A model generated the notes under the pieces. It did not search any database and was not told the origin of the DNA. It saw only the letters and a list, made by a program, of their open reading frames with translations. This document shows positions 14,980 to 23,530 of a stretch of 40,012 nucleotides of DNA, piece by piece. A program made the translations under genes and the position numbers. The stretch's first letter is position 1, and each line of letters begins with the position of its first letter. Origin of the DNA: Oscillospiraceae bacterium (GTDB taxonomy: Bacteria; Bacillota; Clostridia; Oscillospirales; Acutalibacteraceae); assembly GCA_029098185.1 (NCBI GenBank), contig JAQXNV010000007.1, positions 1-40,012 of the forward strand, given 5' to 3'.

Positions 14980-17052
14980 ATGGGAAAACACGAAGAGAAC
15001 AATGTTCCCCTGTATCTGTTCCATCAGGGAACCAACTACAAAGCATACGAATTCCTTGGCCTGCATAAAACACAATTGGACGGCAAAGACGCCATGGTGT
15101 TCCGTGTTTGGGCACCAGACGCCAAATCCGTTTCTGTTGTCGGCGATTTCAACGATTGGGACGATACGGTAACACCCATGGAAAAGATCAGCGACGGTGT
15201 ATGGGAGGCCTATCTCCCCTATGTGCTGGAGGAGTTCTCCCTGTATAAATTCAGCATCGAGTCCCCCAACGGCGAAAAGATCTGCAAGGGCGACCCTTAC
15301 GGCTTCCACTTTGAAACACGGCCCGGAACTGCGTCCAAATATTACGACATCGAAGGCTACAAATGGAACGACAGCGCCTGGCATAAGTACAAGAAAAAAC
15401 ATCCCCACTACAACAGCCCGGTCAATATCTATGAGGTCCACCTGGGCTCCTGGCGGCAGTATGAGGACGGCAACCACTTCTCCTACGACAAGATCGCGGA
15501 CGAGTTGATCCCCTACGTCAAGGACATGGGCTACACCCATGTAGAGCTGATGCCGATCACAGAATATCCCTTCGACGATTCCTGGGGCTATCAGGTAACG
15601 GGCTACTTTGCCCCCACCTCCCGCTACGGCACACCGAAGGATTTCATGGCCTTTGTGGACAAATTCCATCAGGCCGGCATCGGCGTCATTCTGGACTGGG
15701 TCCCGGCCCACTTCCCGCGGGATAAGTCTGGTCTGGCTAAGTTTGACGGCGCCGCCTGCTATGAGTACGCCGACCCCCGCAAGGGCGAGCACGCCGACTG
15801 GGGCACCCTGGTCTTTGACTACGGCAGAAACGAGGTCATCAGCTTCTTGATCTCCAGCGCCGTGTTCTGGATCGAGAAGTACCACATCGACGGCATCCGC
15901 ATGGACGCTGTGGCCTCCATGCTCTACCTGGACTACAGCCGCAACGACGGCGAATGGGTCCCCAACAAGGATGGCGGCAAGGAGAATTTGGAAGCCGTAG
16001 CGTTCTTGCAGCGGCTCAATGAGACCGTCTTTTCCATCGACCCGGACATCATGATGATCGCCGAGGAATCCACCTCCTGGCCCATGGTCTCCAAGCCGAC
16101 TTACTGCGGCGGTCTGGGCTTTAACTACAAGTGGAACATGGGCTGGATGAACGATATGCTCCACTATATGTCTCTGGACCCGATCCATCGGAAGTTCAAC
16201 CACGACAATCTGACCTTCTCCTTCTTCTACGCCTTCTCCGAAAACTTCATCCTGCCCATCTCTCACGATGAAGTCGTTCACGGCAAGGGCTCTCTCATCA
16301 ACAAGATGCCCGGCAACAATGAGGAGAAATTCGCCAACTACCGGGCATTTTTGGCCTACATGATGGCCCATCCCGGCAAGAAGCTCCAGTTCATGGGCAA
16401 CGAGTTTGCCCAGTTCATCGAGTGGAACAACAAGCAGGGCCTCGACTGGCTGCTGCTCCAGTATCCAATGCACCAGCAGGCCATGCTGTTCAACAAAACG
16501 CTGAACCACTTCTATCTGGATACCCCGGCGCTGTGGGAGGTGGACTTCTCCTGGGAGGGCTTCTCCTGGATCTCCAACGACGACTACACCCAGAGCGTCA
16601 TCGCCTTCCGGCGGTTTGACCAGAAGGGCAACGAGATCATTGCCGTGTGCAACTTCGTACCGGTCCAGCGGGAGAACTACCGCATCGGCGTGCCTTACGG
16701 CGGCGTTTATGCGGAGGTCTTTAACACCGATAATCCGGAGTTTGGCGGCAAGGGCGTCACCAACGGCGACGCCATCAAGTCCGAGGAGATCCCGCTCCAC
16801 GGCTTTGAGCAGTCTATCAGCCTGACGCTGCCGGCCATGTCCGTGATGTACTTTAAGATCAAGCGGAAGAACCCGGTGCGCAAGGCAAAGCCAAAGGCTC
16901 AGGCGGTGAAGAAGGACGGCGCCGAGGAAAAGAAAGCCGCGGCAAAGCCCAAAGCAAAACCGGCAGCGAAAACTGCCAAAAAACCGGCGGCAAAAAAGAC
17001 GACCGCCAAAAAAACCACCGCGAAGGCGGAAAAATCCATAAAAGCTAATTGA
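14980..17052 (+). CDS. glgB: 1,4-alpha-glucan branching enzyme GlgB with Lys/Ala-rich tail
   Basis: A 690-residue GH13 enzyme that introduces alpha-1,6 branches into glycogen. It starts with a CBM48-type domain (about residues 20-130, with [18 protein letters not shown]-like sequence), then the catalytic barrel. D309 in [12 protein letters not shown] is the expected nucleophile, E362 in [10 protein letters not shown] the acid/base, and [14 protein letters not shown] holds the third acidic residue. There is no extra N1 domain. The enzyme fold ends near residue 627 (MYFKIK). About 63 more residues follow, almost entirely Lys, Ala, Pro and Thr, in repeats such as [20 protein letters not shown], resembling histone H1-like tails. 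The ATG follows AAAAAGGAGG. First gene of glgBCDA. Confidence 0.96.
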   Translation: MGKHEENNVPLYLFHQGTNYKAYEFLGLHKTQLDGKDAMVFRVWAPDAKSVSVVGDFNDWDDTVTPMEKISDGVWEAYLPYVLEEFSLYKFSIESPNGEKICKGDPYGFHFETRPGTASKYYDIEGYKWNDSAWHKYKKKHPHYNSPVNIYEVHLGSWRQYEDGNHFSYDKIADELIPYVKDMGYTHVELMPITEYPFDDSWGYQVTGYFAPTSRYGTPKDFMAFVDKFHQAGIGVILDWVPAHFPRDKSGLAKFDGAACYEYADPRKGEHADWGTLVFDYGRNEVISFLISSAVFWIEKYHIDGIRMDAVASMLYLDYSRNDGEWVPNKDGGKENLEAVAFLQRLNETVFSIDPDIMMIAEESTSWPMVSKPTYCGGLGFNYKWNMGWMNDMLHYMSLDPIHRKFNHDNLTFSFFYAFSENFILPISHDEVVHGKGSLINKMPGNNEEKFANYRAFLAYMMAHPGKKLQFMGNEFAQFIEWNNKQGLDWLLLQYPMHQQAMLFNKTLNHFYLDTPALWEVDFSWEGFSWISNDDYTQSVIAFRRFDQKGNEIIAVCNFVPVQRENYRIGVPYGGVYAEVFNTDNPEFGGKGVTNGDAIKSEEIPLHGFEQSISLTLPAMSVMYFKIKRKNPVRKAKPKAQAVKKDGAEEKKAAAKPKAKPAAKTAKKPAAKKTTAKKTTAKAEKSIKAN

Positions 17053-17098
17053 CATCTCTTTTGAGAGTGCATCGTTTTTATTAAGGAGGAATTGCGAT

Positions 17099-18319
17099 AT
17101 GTTACCCAAACAAGAAGTTGTCGCCATGCTGCTGGCTGGCGGACAAGGCAGCCGGCTTGGCGTTCTGACAAAGAACCTGGCAAAACCGGCCGTTCCCTAT
17201 GGCGGCAAGTACAGAATCATTGACTTTCCACTGTCCAACTGCATCAACTCAGGCATTGAGACCGTCGGCGTGCTGACCCAGTATCAGCCCCTGATCCTCA
17301 ATGAGTACATCGGCAATGGCCAGCCCTGGGACTTAGACCGGATGAACGCCGGCGTCACCGTGCTGCCGCCATACCAGAACAGCAAAAAGTTTGACTGGTA
17401 CAAAGGTACCGCCAACGCCATTTATCAAAACATCGCATTCGTCGACCGGTATGACCCGGATTACGTCGTCATCCTGTCCGGCGACCACATCTATAAAATG
17501 GACTACTCCGAAATGGTGGCCTACCACAAGGAGAACAACGCCGCCTGCACCATCGCTGAGATCGAAGTCCCCATGGAAGAAGCTTCCCGGTTCGGCATCC
17601 TGAACACCAATCCGGACGGCTCCATCTACGAGTTCGACGAAAAGCCGAAGGTACCAAAGAGCAACAAGGCTTCCATGGGTATCTACGTCTTTACCTGGGA
17701 GAAGCTGCGCAAATACCTCATCGAGGACGAAGCGGACCCCAACTCCTCCAATGACTTTGGCCACGACATCCTGCCGAAGATGCTGAACGCCGGCGAGCGC
17801 ATGATGGCCTTTGAATTTAACGGCTACTGGAAGGACGTCGGCACCATCGACAGCCTTTGGGAATCCAACATGGACCTGCTCAATCCAAAGGTCGAGATGA
17901 AGCTCAACGACAAAGAGTGGCGGATCTATTCCCGGAACCCCATCCGTCCACCTCACTTCATTGCGGAAAAGGCCAGCGTACAGGCTGCCCTCATCACCGA
18001 AGGCTGCAGCATTTATGGCACCGTTGATTCCTCTGTCATCTTCAGCAACGTCGTCATCGAAGCCGGCGCAACGGTCAGCGATTCCATCATCATGCCCGGC
18101 GCCATCGTCAAATCCGGCGCTACCGTCCAGTACGCTATCGTCGGTGAGGATGCCGTCATCGGAGAAGGCGCTGTCATCGGCAAGCGTCCTGAGGATGTAG
18201 ACGATCTGGAAAACTGGGGCATCGCCGTGGTCGGCGAGGACTGCATCATCAAGCCAGGCAAGGTCATCGCACCAAAAGAAATGATCGACGCGGAACAGAA
18301 CAATAAGGAGGCGGAATAA
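17099..18319 (+). CDS. glgC: Glucose-1-phosphate adenylyltransferase catalytic subunit GlgC
   Basis: A 406-residue enzyme that makes ADP-glucose from glucose-1-phosphate and ATP, the control point of glycogen synthesis. The N-terminal nucleotide-binding signature is [20 protein letters not shown], followed by [20 protein letters not shown]. The metal-binding Asp is in [13 protein letters not shown], and the glucose-1-phosphate site is in the [20 protein letters not shown] region. The C-terminal third is a left-handed beta-helix with hexapeptide repeats ([20 protein letters not shown]). The ATG follows TAAGGAGG with a 46-bp gap after glgB. GlgD follows after one base, so the pair is almost certainly co-translated as subunits of one enzyme. 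Confidence 0.96.
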   Translation: MLPKQEVVAMLLAGGQGSRLGVLTKNLAKPAVPYGGKYRIIDFPLSNCINSGIETVGVLTQYQPLILNEYIGNGQPWDLDRMNAGVTVLPPYQNSKKFDWYKGTANAIYQNIAFVDRYDPDYVVILSGDHIYKMDYSEMVAYHKENNAACTIAEIEVPMEEASRFGILNTNPDGSIYEFDEKPKVPKSNKASMGIYVFTWEKLRKYLIEDEADPNSSNDFGHDILPKMLNAGERMMAFEFNGYWKDVGTIDSLWESNMDLLNPKVEMKLNDKEWRIYSRNPIRPPHFIAEKASVQAALITEGCSIYGTVDSSVIFSNVVIEAGATVSDSIIMPGAIVKSGATVQYAIVGEDAVIGEGAVIGKRPEDVDDLENWGIAVVGEDCIIKPGKVIAPKEMIDAEQNNKEAE

Positions 18320-18320
18320 T

Positions 18321-19436
18321 ATGCGTGCAAACAGTGTAGTTGGAATCTTGTTTTCCAACGTTCATGACGAAAAACTTCCCGAGCTGACACAAAAACGGAC
18401 CATGGCTTCCGTTCCCTTTGGCGGCAGATACCGTCTGATCGACTTCCCGCTGTCCAATATGGTGAACTCCGGTATCTACAGCGTGGGCGTTGTGACAAAG
18501 AGCAACTTCCAGTCCCTGATGGATCACCTCGGCTCCGGTAAATCCTGGGATCTGTCCCGCAAAAGAGAAGGTCTCAGCCTGCTGCCGCCGTTCAATGACA
18601 ACGGCAGAGAAAACAACAGCCGTGTGGACGCACTGGCTTCCATCCGGAACTTTTTGACCAGCGCCAAAGAAAAGTATGTGCTGCTCAGCGACTGCGACAT
18701 CGTGTGCAACATCGACTACAAGAAGGTACTGGATTTCCACATCAAAAATAAAGCGGACATCACCGCCATTTATTCCTACGGCCAGGTGCCAAAAGACATG
18801 AACGAGCCGACCGTCTACAGCCTGGAGCTGGACGGTCAGGTCCGTGATCTGCTCATCAATCCAAAAATCGAAGGCCCGGCAAATTACGGCCTCAATATGT
18901 ACATCTTCGACCGCCGCGTCCTGCTCCAGATCATCGACGACTGCGCAAGCCGGAACCTGAGCAACTTCAAGCGGGATGTGCTCCAGCGCAATATGTTCAA
19001 CTATCGCTTCTTCGCTTACCAGTTCGACGGCTATTCCAAGGTCATTGGTTCCATGCGGGACTACTACGACGCCAACATGGAGCTGATGCAATGCGATGTG
19101 CGCCAGCAGCTCTTCAATCCGAAGCGCCCCATCTACACCAAGGTCCGCGACGATATGCCAGCCCATTACGGCATGAACTCCTGCCTGAACAACTCCATGG
19201 TGGCTGACGGCTCCATCATCGAGGGCGAAGTCGACGACTGCGTTCTGTTCCGCGGCGTGCACGTGGGCAAGGGCAGCAAACTGGATCACTGTGTCATCAT
19301 GCAGGACGTTGTCATCGGTGAAAACTGCAATCTGAGCCATGTGGTCATCGACAAGGACTGCACCATCAAAGACGGCACCTCCATCAACGGAACTGACAGC
19401 TATCCTGTTTCCATCAGCAAGGGCAGCGTTGTTTGA
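18321..19436 (+). CDS. glgD: Glucose-1-phosphate adenylyltransferase subunit GlgD
   Basis: A 371-residue GlgC paralogue. It keeps the fold (VPFGGRYRLIDFPLSN, then the beta-helix with CVIMQDVVIGENCNLSHVVI). It has lost the glycine-rich GGQGSRL-type nucleotide motif, reading GILFSNVHDEKLPELTQKR at the corresponding N-terminus. This is the usual picture for Firmicutes GlgD, which has little activity alone and raises the activity and alters the regulation of GlgC in a heteromer. It begins one base after glgC, using the AAGGAGG at the end of that gene. The later 41-bp gap to glgA carries another ribosome binding site. Confidence 0.94.
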   Translation: MRANSVVGILFSNVHDEKLPELTQKRTMASVPFGGRYRLIDFPLSNMVNSGIYSVGVVTKSNFQSLMDHLGSGKSWDLSRKREGLSLLPPFNDNGRENNSRVDALASIRNFLTSAKEKYVLLSDCDIVCNIDYKKVLDFHIKNKADITAIYSYGQVPKDMNEPTVYSLELDGQVRDLLINPKIEGPANYGLNMYIFDRRVLLQIIDDCASRNLSNFKRDVLQRNMFNYRFFAYQFDGYSKVIGSMRDYYDANMELMQCDVRQQLFNPKRPIYTKVRDDMPAHYGMNSCLNNSMVADGSIIEGEVDDCVLFRGVHVGKGSKLDHCVIMQDVVIGENCNLSHVVIDKDCTIKDGTSINGTDSYPVSISKGSVV

Positions 19437-19477
19437 TCCCCTGCGAAATCCGATTCCAGAAAGGTTAGGACATCCAT

Positions 19478-20902
19478 ATGAAAGTATTATTTTGCACCAG
19501 TGAGGCCCAGCCCTTCATTGCAACAGGCGGCCTTGCGGACGTTTCCGGCAGCTTGCCTCAGGCATTGCGTCAGCGGCTGATCGGCTGCCGTGTCGTACTT
19601 CCCCTGTATGAGGACATCCCGGAAGAGATGCGCGCCGAAATGAAATTCATCACCAGCTTCTCTGTGCCGGTTGCCTGGCGCCGGCAGTACTGCGGCGTGT
19701 TCGAGGCAAAGCGCAATGGCGTGATCTATTATTTCCTCGACAACCAGTATTACTTTAAGCGCAGCGGCCTTTACGGTCACTACGATGATGCGGAGCGGTT
19801 CGCATTCTTCTCCCGGGCGATCCTGGAGATGCTGCCCCACATCAACTTCCAGCCAGACGTCATCCACTGCAACGACTGGCAGACCGCTATGACGCCGGTT
19901 TATCTGTCCCTGTTCTATCGCCACAACGAGTTCTATGCCAACATGAAAACGTTGTTTACCATCCACAACATTCAGTATCAGGGTAAATATGGCATGGAGC
20001 TGCTCAACGATGTGCTGGGTATTCCGGATCAGTACCTGTCTGTGCTGGAATATGACAAGTGCGTCAATATGCTCAAGGGCGCCATCGAGTGCGCCGACTG
20101 GGTCTCCACCGTCAGCCCAACTTACGCCCAGGAGATCCTCACCCCATGGTTCTCCCATGGTCTCCACAACATCCTGCGGGAGCGTTCCTGGAAGCTGTCT
20201 GGTATCCTCAACGGTATCGACAACAGCAGCTTCGATCCCCAGACCGACCCCAACATCTACGAGCATTTCTCCGTAGAGGACCTGAGCGGCAAGGCTGTCA
20301 ACAAGCAAAAGCTCCAGGAGCGCCTTGGTCTGGTACAGGACCCAGACGTACCGATGATCGGCATGGTCACCCGGATGGTCTCCCACAAAGGTCTCGACCT
20401 GGTCAAGGAGACGTTGGACAAACTGATGTGGCAGAGCAATGCCCAGTTTGTCATCCTCGGCTCCGGCGACTGGGAGTACGAGTGCTTCTTCCGGGAGATG
20501 CAGGAGAAGTATCCCGGCCGGCTGTGCGCTTGCTTTGGCTTTGTGCCGGAGCTGTCCCGGAAGATCTACGCTGGCGCCGATCTGTTCCTGATGCCGTCTA
20601 AGAGCGAGCCATGCGGCTTGTCCCAGATGATGGCACTGCGCTATGGCACCATCCCGATCGTTCGGGAGACCGGCGGATTGAAGGATTCCATTCAGGACAG
20701 CGGCGACGGTCAAGGCAACGGCTTCACCTTTAAGTCCTACAACAGCGGCGATATGCTGTATGCCATCAGCCGTGCCCTGGAGGGCTACGCCCAGAAGGAC
20801 GGCTGGCAGGTCCTTGTTAAGCGCGCCATGAACTGCGACAATAGCTGGGGCCGTTCCGCTAAGGAATACATCCGTCTGTATAAGCAGATCTGCAACGAGT
20901 GA
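19478..20902 (+). CDS. glgA: Glycogen synthase GlgA
   Basis: A 474-residue GT5 glycosyltransferase that transfers glucose from ADP-glucose to the growing alpha-1,4 chain. The N-terminal domain has the ADP-glucose loop as ATGGLADVSGSLPQAL, HCNDWQTAMTP, FTIHNIQYQGKYG and GILNGIDNSSFDP. The C-terminal domain has VTRMVSHKGLDLV (Arg and Lys phosphate contacts), the catalytic-side PSKSEPCGLSQMMALRYG and the RETGGLKDSI loop. The first loop normally reads KTGGL; here residue 15 is Ala in place of Lys, while all other motifs are intact. The ATG at 19478 lies 11 nt after an AAGG element. Last gene of the glycogen operon. Confidence 0.95.
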   Translation: MKVLFCTSEAQPFIATGGLADVSGSLPQALRQRLIGCRVVLPLYEDIPEEMRAEMKFITSFSVPVAWRRQYCGVFEAKRNGVIYYFLDNQYYFKRSGLYGHYDDAERFAFFSRAILEMLPHINFQPDVIHCNDWQTAMTPVYLSLFYRHNEFYANMKTLFTIHNIQYQGKYGMELLNDVLGIPDQYLSVLEYDKCVNMLKGAIECADWVSTVSPTYAQEILTPWFSHGLHNILRERSWKLSGILNGIDNSSFDPQTDPNIYEHFSVEDLSGKAVNKQKLQERLGLVQDPDVPMIGMVTRMVSHKGLDLVKETLDKLMWQSNAQFVILGSGDWEYECFFREMQEKYPGRLCACFGFVPELSRKIYAGADLFLMPSKSEPCGLSQMMALRYGTIPIVRETGGLKDSIQDSGDGQGNGFTFKSYNSGDMLYAISRALEGYAQKDGWQVLVKRAMNCDNSWGRSAKEYIRLYKQICNE

Positions 20903-20934
20903 TCTCGCCTAGGGTGATCTCATTTTACCGCAAG

Positions 20935-20966
20935 AATCCGATTGGAGCGATCCAGTCGGATTTTTT
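20935..20966 (+). terminator. Terminator of the glycogen operon
   Basis: AATCCGATTGGA (20935-20946) pairs with TCCAGTCGGATT (20951-20962) with one G-T pair and a 4-nt loop. A run of six T residues follows at 20961-20966. Confidence 0.9.
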
Positions 20967-21094
20967 CATCATATCAGCGCTCATCATTTTTTGCCGGCAG
21001 GATATACTAGACAAAAAGTGTTTTGCACAGCCAAAATGATTGAACCGACACAGACGTTCCGCAAAATGGGATGTCTGTGGGAAAAGGAGTTTTT

Positions 21095-23101
21095 ATGCCC
21101 AACTTATTGCAATTTGAACGATCCCCCTATCTGCTCCAGCACGCCGACAACCCTGTCGACTGGCACCCCTGGAATGATGAAGCGCTTTCCATGGCCCGGC
21201 GGGAGCATAAACCGATCTTCCTCAGCATCGGCTATTCCACCTGTCACTGGTGCCATGTGATGGCCCGGGAATCCTTTACTTCCCCGGAGGTGGCCGCTGT
21301 GCTCAATCGGTTCTTTGTTCCCATTAAGGTAGACCGGGAAGAGCGCCCCGACATCGACAGCGTGTATATGGCGGCCTGCATGGCCATGAACGGTTCCGGC
21401 GGCTGGCCGCTGACCGTCCTGCTGACGCCGGATGAAAAGCCTTTCTGGGCGGGGACGTATCTGCCAAAGGAACACCTGCTGTTTTTATTGGAACAGGTGG
21501 CACAGCGCTGGCAGGCCCAGCCAGAGGCGCTTGCCGATGCCGCAAAAGCCCTCACCGACCACCTGCGTCAACAGCAATCGGTCCGTCCCGGCACGCCTAC
21601 ACCAGCACTGGTGCGCTCCGGCGTTGTGCAGTTTGCCGAGCAATTTGATGAAACGTGGGGCGGCTTTGGCCCGGCGCCAAAATTTCCTTCTGCCCACAAT
21701 CTGCTGTTTATCCTGCAATACCATCAGCGCACCGGCGACCCGGCTTCTCTGCGCATGGTGGAAACGACATTGGAGCGAATGTACCGAGGCGGTATGTTCG
21801 ACCATATCGGCGGCGGCTTCTCCCGCTATTCTACCGACCGGCAATGGCTGGTGCCCCACTTCGAGAAAATGCTTTACGACAACGCCCTGCTGTCCCTGGC
21901 CTACACCGAAGCCTACAGGCAGACCCTAAAGCCCTATTACGCAAAGGTCGTCCGCCGCACCCTAGACTATGTTCTCCGGGAGCTGACAGACCCAGATGGT
22001 GGTTTTTACTGCGGACAGGATGCGGACAGCGACGGCGTTGAGGGAAAATATTACGTCTTTACGCCGGAGGAAGTCGCCAGGATCCTGGGAGAGGAAGATG
22101 GCCAGCGATTCTGCCGCCGGTACGGCATTACGGCAAGGGGAAATTTTGCACAGAAAAGCATCCCCAATTTGATCGATGCCAGCGACTGGGCAGAGGAAGA
22201 TCCTACCCTGGAACCGCTGCGAGAAGCGCTCTATGACGCGCGGAAGCAGCGGACCCGTTTGCACCGGGATGACAAAGTCCTCACCGCCTGGAACGGCCTG
22301 ATGATCGCCGCCTTTGCCCAGGCTGGCTTGGTGCTGGAGGAATCCCGTTATGTCGATGCCGCAAAAAACGCTGTCCGCTTCCTCCAAACGAATGTCATGG
22401 AAAACGGCCGTCTGCTGGCGCGCTGGTATCATGGAGACGCAGCCCATCCCGGCAAGCTGGAAGATTACGCTTTCTTCGCCCTCGGTCTGCTCACCCTTTA
22501 CGGCGCAACGCTCCAGGCAGAAGTTCTGGAAGCTGCCTGTGGGCTGTCCTCCCAACTGTTAGACCGCTTTTTCGACTGGGAGCAGGGTGGATTTTACCCC
22601 TATGCTGATGACGGAGAACAGCTCATCACCCGCACTAAAGAGGTCTACGACGGCGCCATGCCTTCCGGCAACAGTGCAGCCGCATTGGTGCTTTCCCGGC
22701 TGTCCCGCCTCACCGGCGAACCTCGGTGGAGAAAAGCAGCAGACCTACAGCTTCGGTATCTTGCCGGCGCTGTCCAGTCTTATCCCGCCGGCCACAGCAT
22801 GACGCTGCTGACCTTTTTAGAAGAACTTTGGCCCTCTTCTGAACTGATCTGCACTGCCACATCCTGCCCGGAGGATCTGCTGGCTTTTCTCCGGGAGGAA
22901 CCCCACCCCGGCCTGACTACCCTCCTGAAAACAAAGGACAACTCGCCTATCCTCTCATCCCTAGCCCCCTTTACCGACAGCTATCCCATCCCGGAAAAGG
23001 GCGCCCAATATTTTTACTGCCAGGGCAAGACCTGCGCCCAGCCGGTCCAGTCGATCCCAGCGCTTCGTTCATTGATGGCAAGCTTATCTGCCGAAAAATA
23101 G
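21095..23101 (+). CDS. YyaL/DUF255 thioredoxin-like protein with six-hairpin domain
   Basis: A 668-residue protein of the YyaL/SPATA20 family. The N-terminal thioredoxin-like domain has [17 protein letters not shown] followed by [14 protein letters not shown], with a CxxC pair at C50 and C53, and later [20 protein letters not shown]. The rest is an alpha/alpha barrel related to N-acylglucosamine 2-epimerases and glycoside hydrolases ([47 protein letters not shown]). The biochemical role of the family is not settled. The ATG at 21095 follows AAAAGGAG; an upstream in-frame ATG at 21071 has no ribosome binding site. A TATACT at 21003-21008 may be its -10, without a convincing -35. Monocistronic between two terminators. 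Confidence 0.92.
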   Translation: MPNLLQFERSPYLLQHADNPVDWHPWNDEALSMARREHKPIFLSIGYSTCHWCHVMARESFTSPEVAAVLNRFFVPIKVDREERPDIDSVYMAACMAMNGSGGWPLTVLLTPDEKPFWAGTYLPKEHLLFLLEQVAQRWQAQPEALADAAKALTDHLRQQQSVRPGTPTPALVRSGVVQFAEQFDETWGGFGPAPKFPSAHNLLFILQYHQRTGDPASLRMVETTLERMYRGGMFDHIGGGFSRYSTDRQWLVPHFEKMLYDNALLSLAYTEAYRQTLKPYYAKVVRRTLDYVLRELTDPDGGFYCGQDADSDGVEGKYYVFTPEEVARILGEEDGQRFCRRYGITARGNFAQKSIPNLIDASDWAEEDPTLEPLREALYDARKQRTRLHRDDKVLTAWNGLMIAAFAQAGLVLEESRYVDAAKNAVRFLQTNVMENGRLLARWYHGDAAHPGKLEDYAFFALGLLTLYGATLQAEVLEAACGLSSQLLDRFFDWEQGGFYPYADDGEQLITRTKEVYDGAMPSGNSAAALVLSRLSRLTGEPRWRKAADLQLRYLAGAVQSYPAGHSMTLLTFLEELWPSSELICTATSCPEDLLAFLREEPHPGLTTLLKTKDNSPILSSLAPFTDSYPIPEKGAQYFYCQGKTCAQPVQSIPALRSLMASLSAEK

Positions 23102-23111
23102 ATCTGTTCCT

Positions 23112-23152
23112 ACAGCAAGGTGTTTGCAAAAATGCAGCCCTTGCTGTTTTTG
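23112..23152 (+). terminator. Terminator of the DUF255 gene
   Basis: ACAGCAAGG (23112-23120) pairs perfectly with CCTTGCTGT (23139-23147) around a loop that can form a small inner TGCA stem. TTTTTGCTCTT follows. Confidence 0.8.
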
Positions 23153-23355
23153 CTCTTGTGGAAAAGGCGTCAAAAAGCCCTTATATCGCGCCACAACATC
23201 TTGTGCCCCAAATCCCCATTTTCTCCCCCACATTCGTGCAAAAATACATCTGCCACCGTTGTCCCGTAGCATTTATGCTAAAAGCTACTAAATCTGTCCC
23301 ATTAAAATCATACAGTTTCACCCTTGACAAATCCTCTCCTCTTGCTATTTTCACA
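23153..23355. other. Intergenic stretch with a small hairpin and possible distal promoter
   Basis: This is the 5' part of the 429-bp gap before nrdD. It has a GTAGC/GCTAC hairpin near 23267-23288 with no T-tract. TTGACA (23324-23329) is followed after 16 bp by TATTTT (23346-23351), with a TGC extension; this could be a second promoter upstream of the NrdR-like boxes. No convincing coding region is seen. Confidence 0.35.
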
Positions 23356-23402
23356 AAACTATATATTTGATTTTTTTATTTTCTTAATACAAGATGTAGT
23401 AT
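23356..23402. promoter_or_regulatory. Pair of NrdR-like boxes upstream of nrdD
   Basis: Two 16-bp elements resemble the NrdR palindrome (ACACWATATATWGTGT type): AAACTATATATTTGAT at 23356-23371, and the better ATACAAGATGTAGTAT at 23387-23402. Their centres are 31 bp apart, the roughly three-turn spacing known for NrdR box pairs. They sit just upstream of the nrdD promoter. NrdR represses ribonucleotide reductase operons according to ATP/dATP state. The first box is only a moderate match. Confidence 0.6.
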
Positions 23403-23408
23403 TTTCCC

Positions 23409-23437
23409 TTGATTTTTCTTTGAAAAATCTCTATAAT
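23409..23437 (+). promoter_or_regulatory. Promoter of nrdD-nrdG-dut
   Basis: TTGATT (23409-23414) and TATAAT (23432-23437) have a 17-bp spacer. The -35 begins 7 bp after the second NrdR-like box, leaving a leader of roughly 85 nt before nrdD. Confidence 0.7.
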
Positions 23438-23530
23438 AGAGTACAGTGATTAAAAATAATATGGAAGAACACACAAGGAAAAGAAGCTGAAAAAGCATTG
23501 CTTATGACACCAAGGAGGAATCCCCTGATT

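Noticed and set aside
16861-17049. GlgB Lys/Ala tail as a frameshift artefact
   Set aside because: The composition is too regular (repeated AAK and KPA units), the frame ends in a proper stop and the glgC ribosome binding site follows, so I treat the tail as real.
14959-17127. 722-residue open frame antisense to glgB
   Set aside because: It mirrors the strongly coding glgB frame. The peptide is rich in His, Asp and Val from reverse-complemented codons, has no family motif, and has no ribosome binding site or promoter.
23267-23289. Hairpin GTAGC/GCTAC as an extra terminator
   Set aside because: There is no T-tract after either strand and a better terminator for the upstream gene already exists at 23112-23152.
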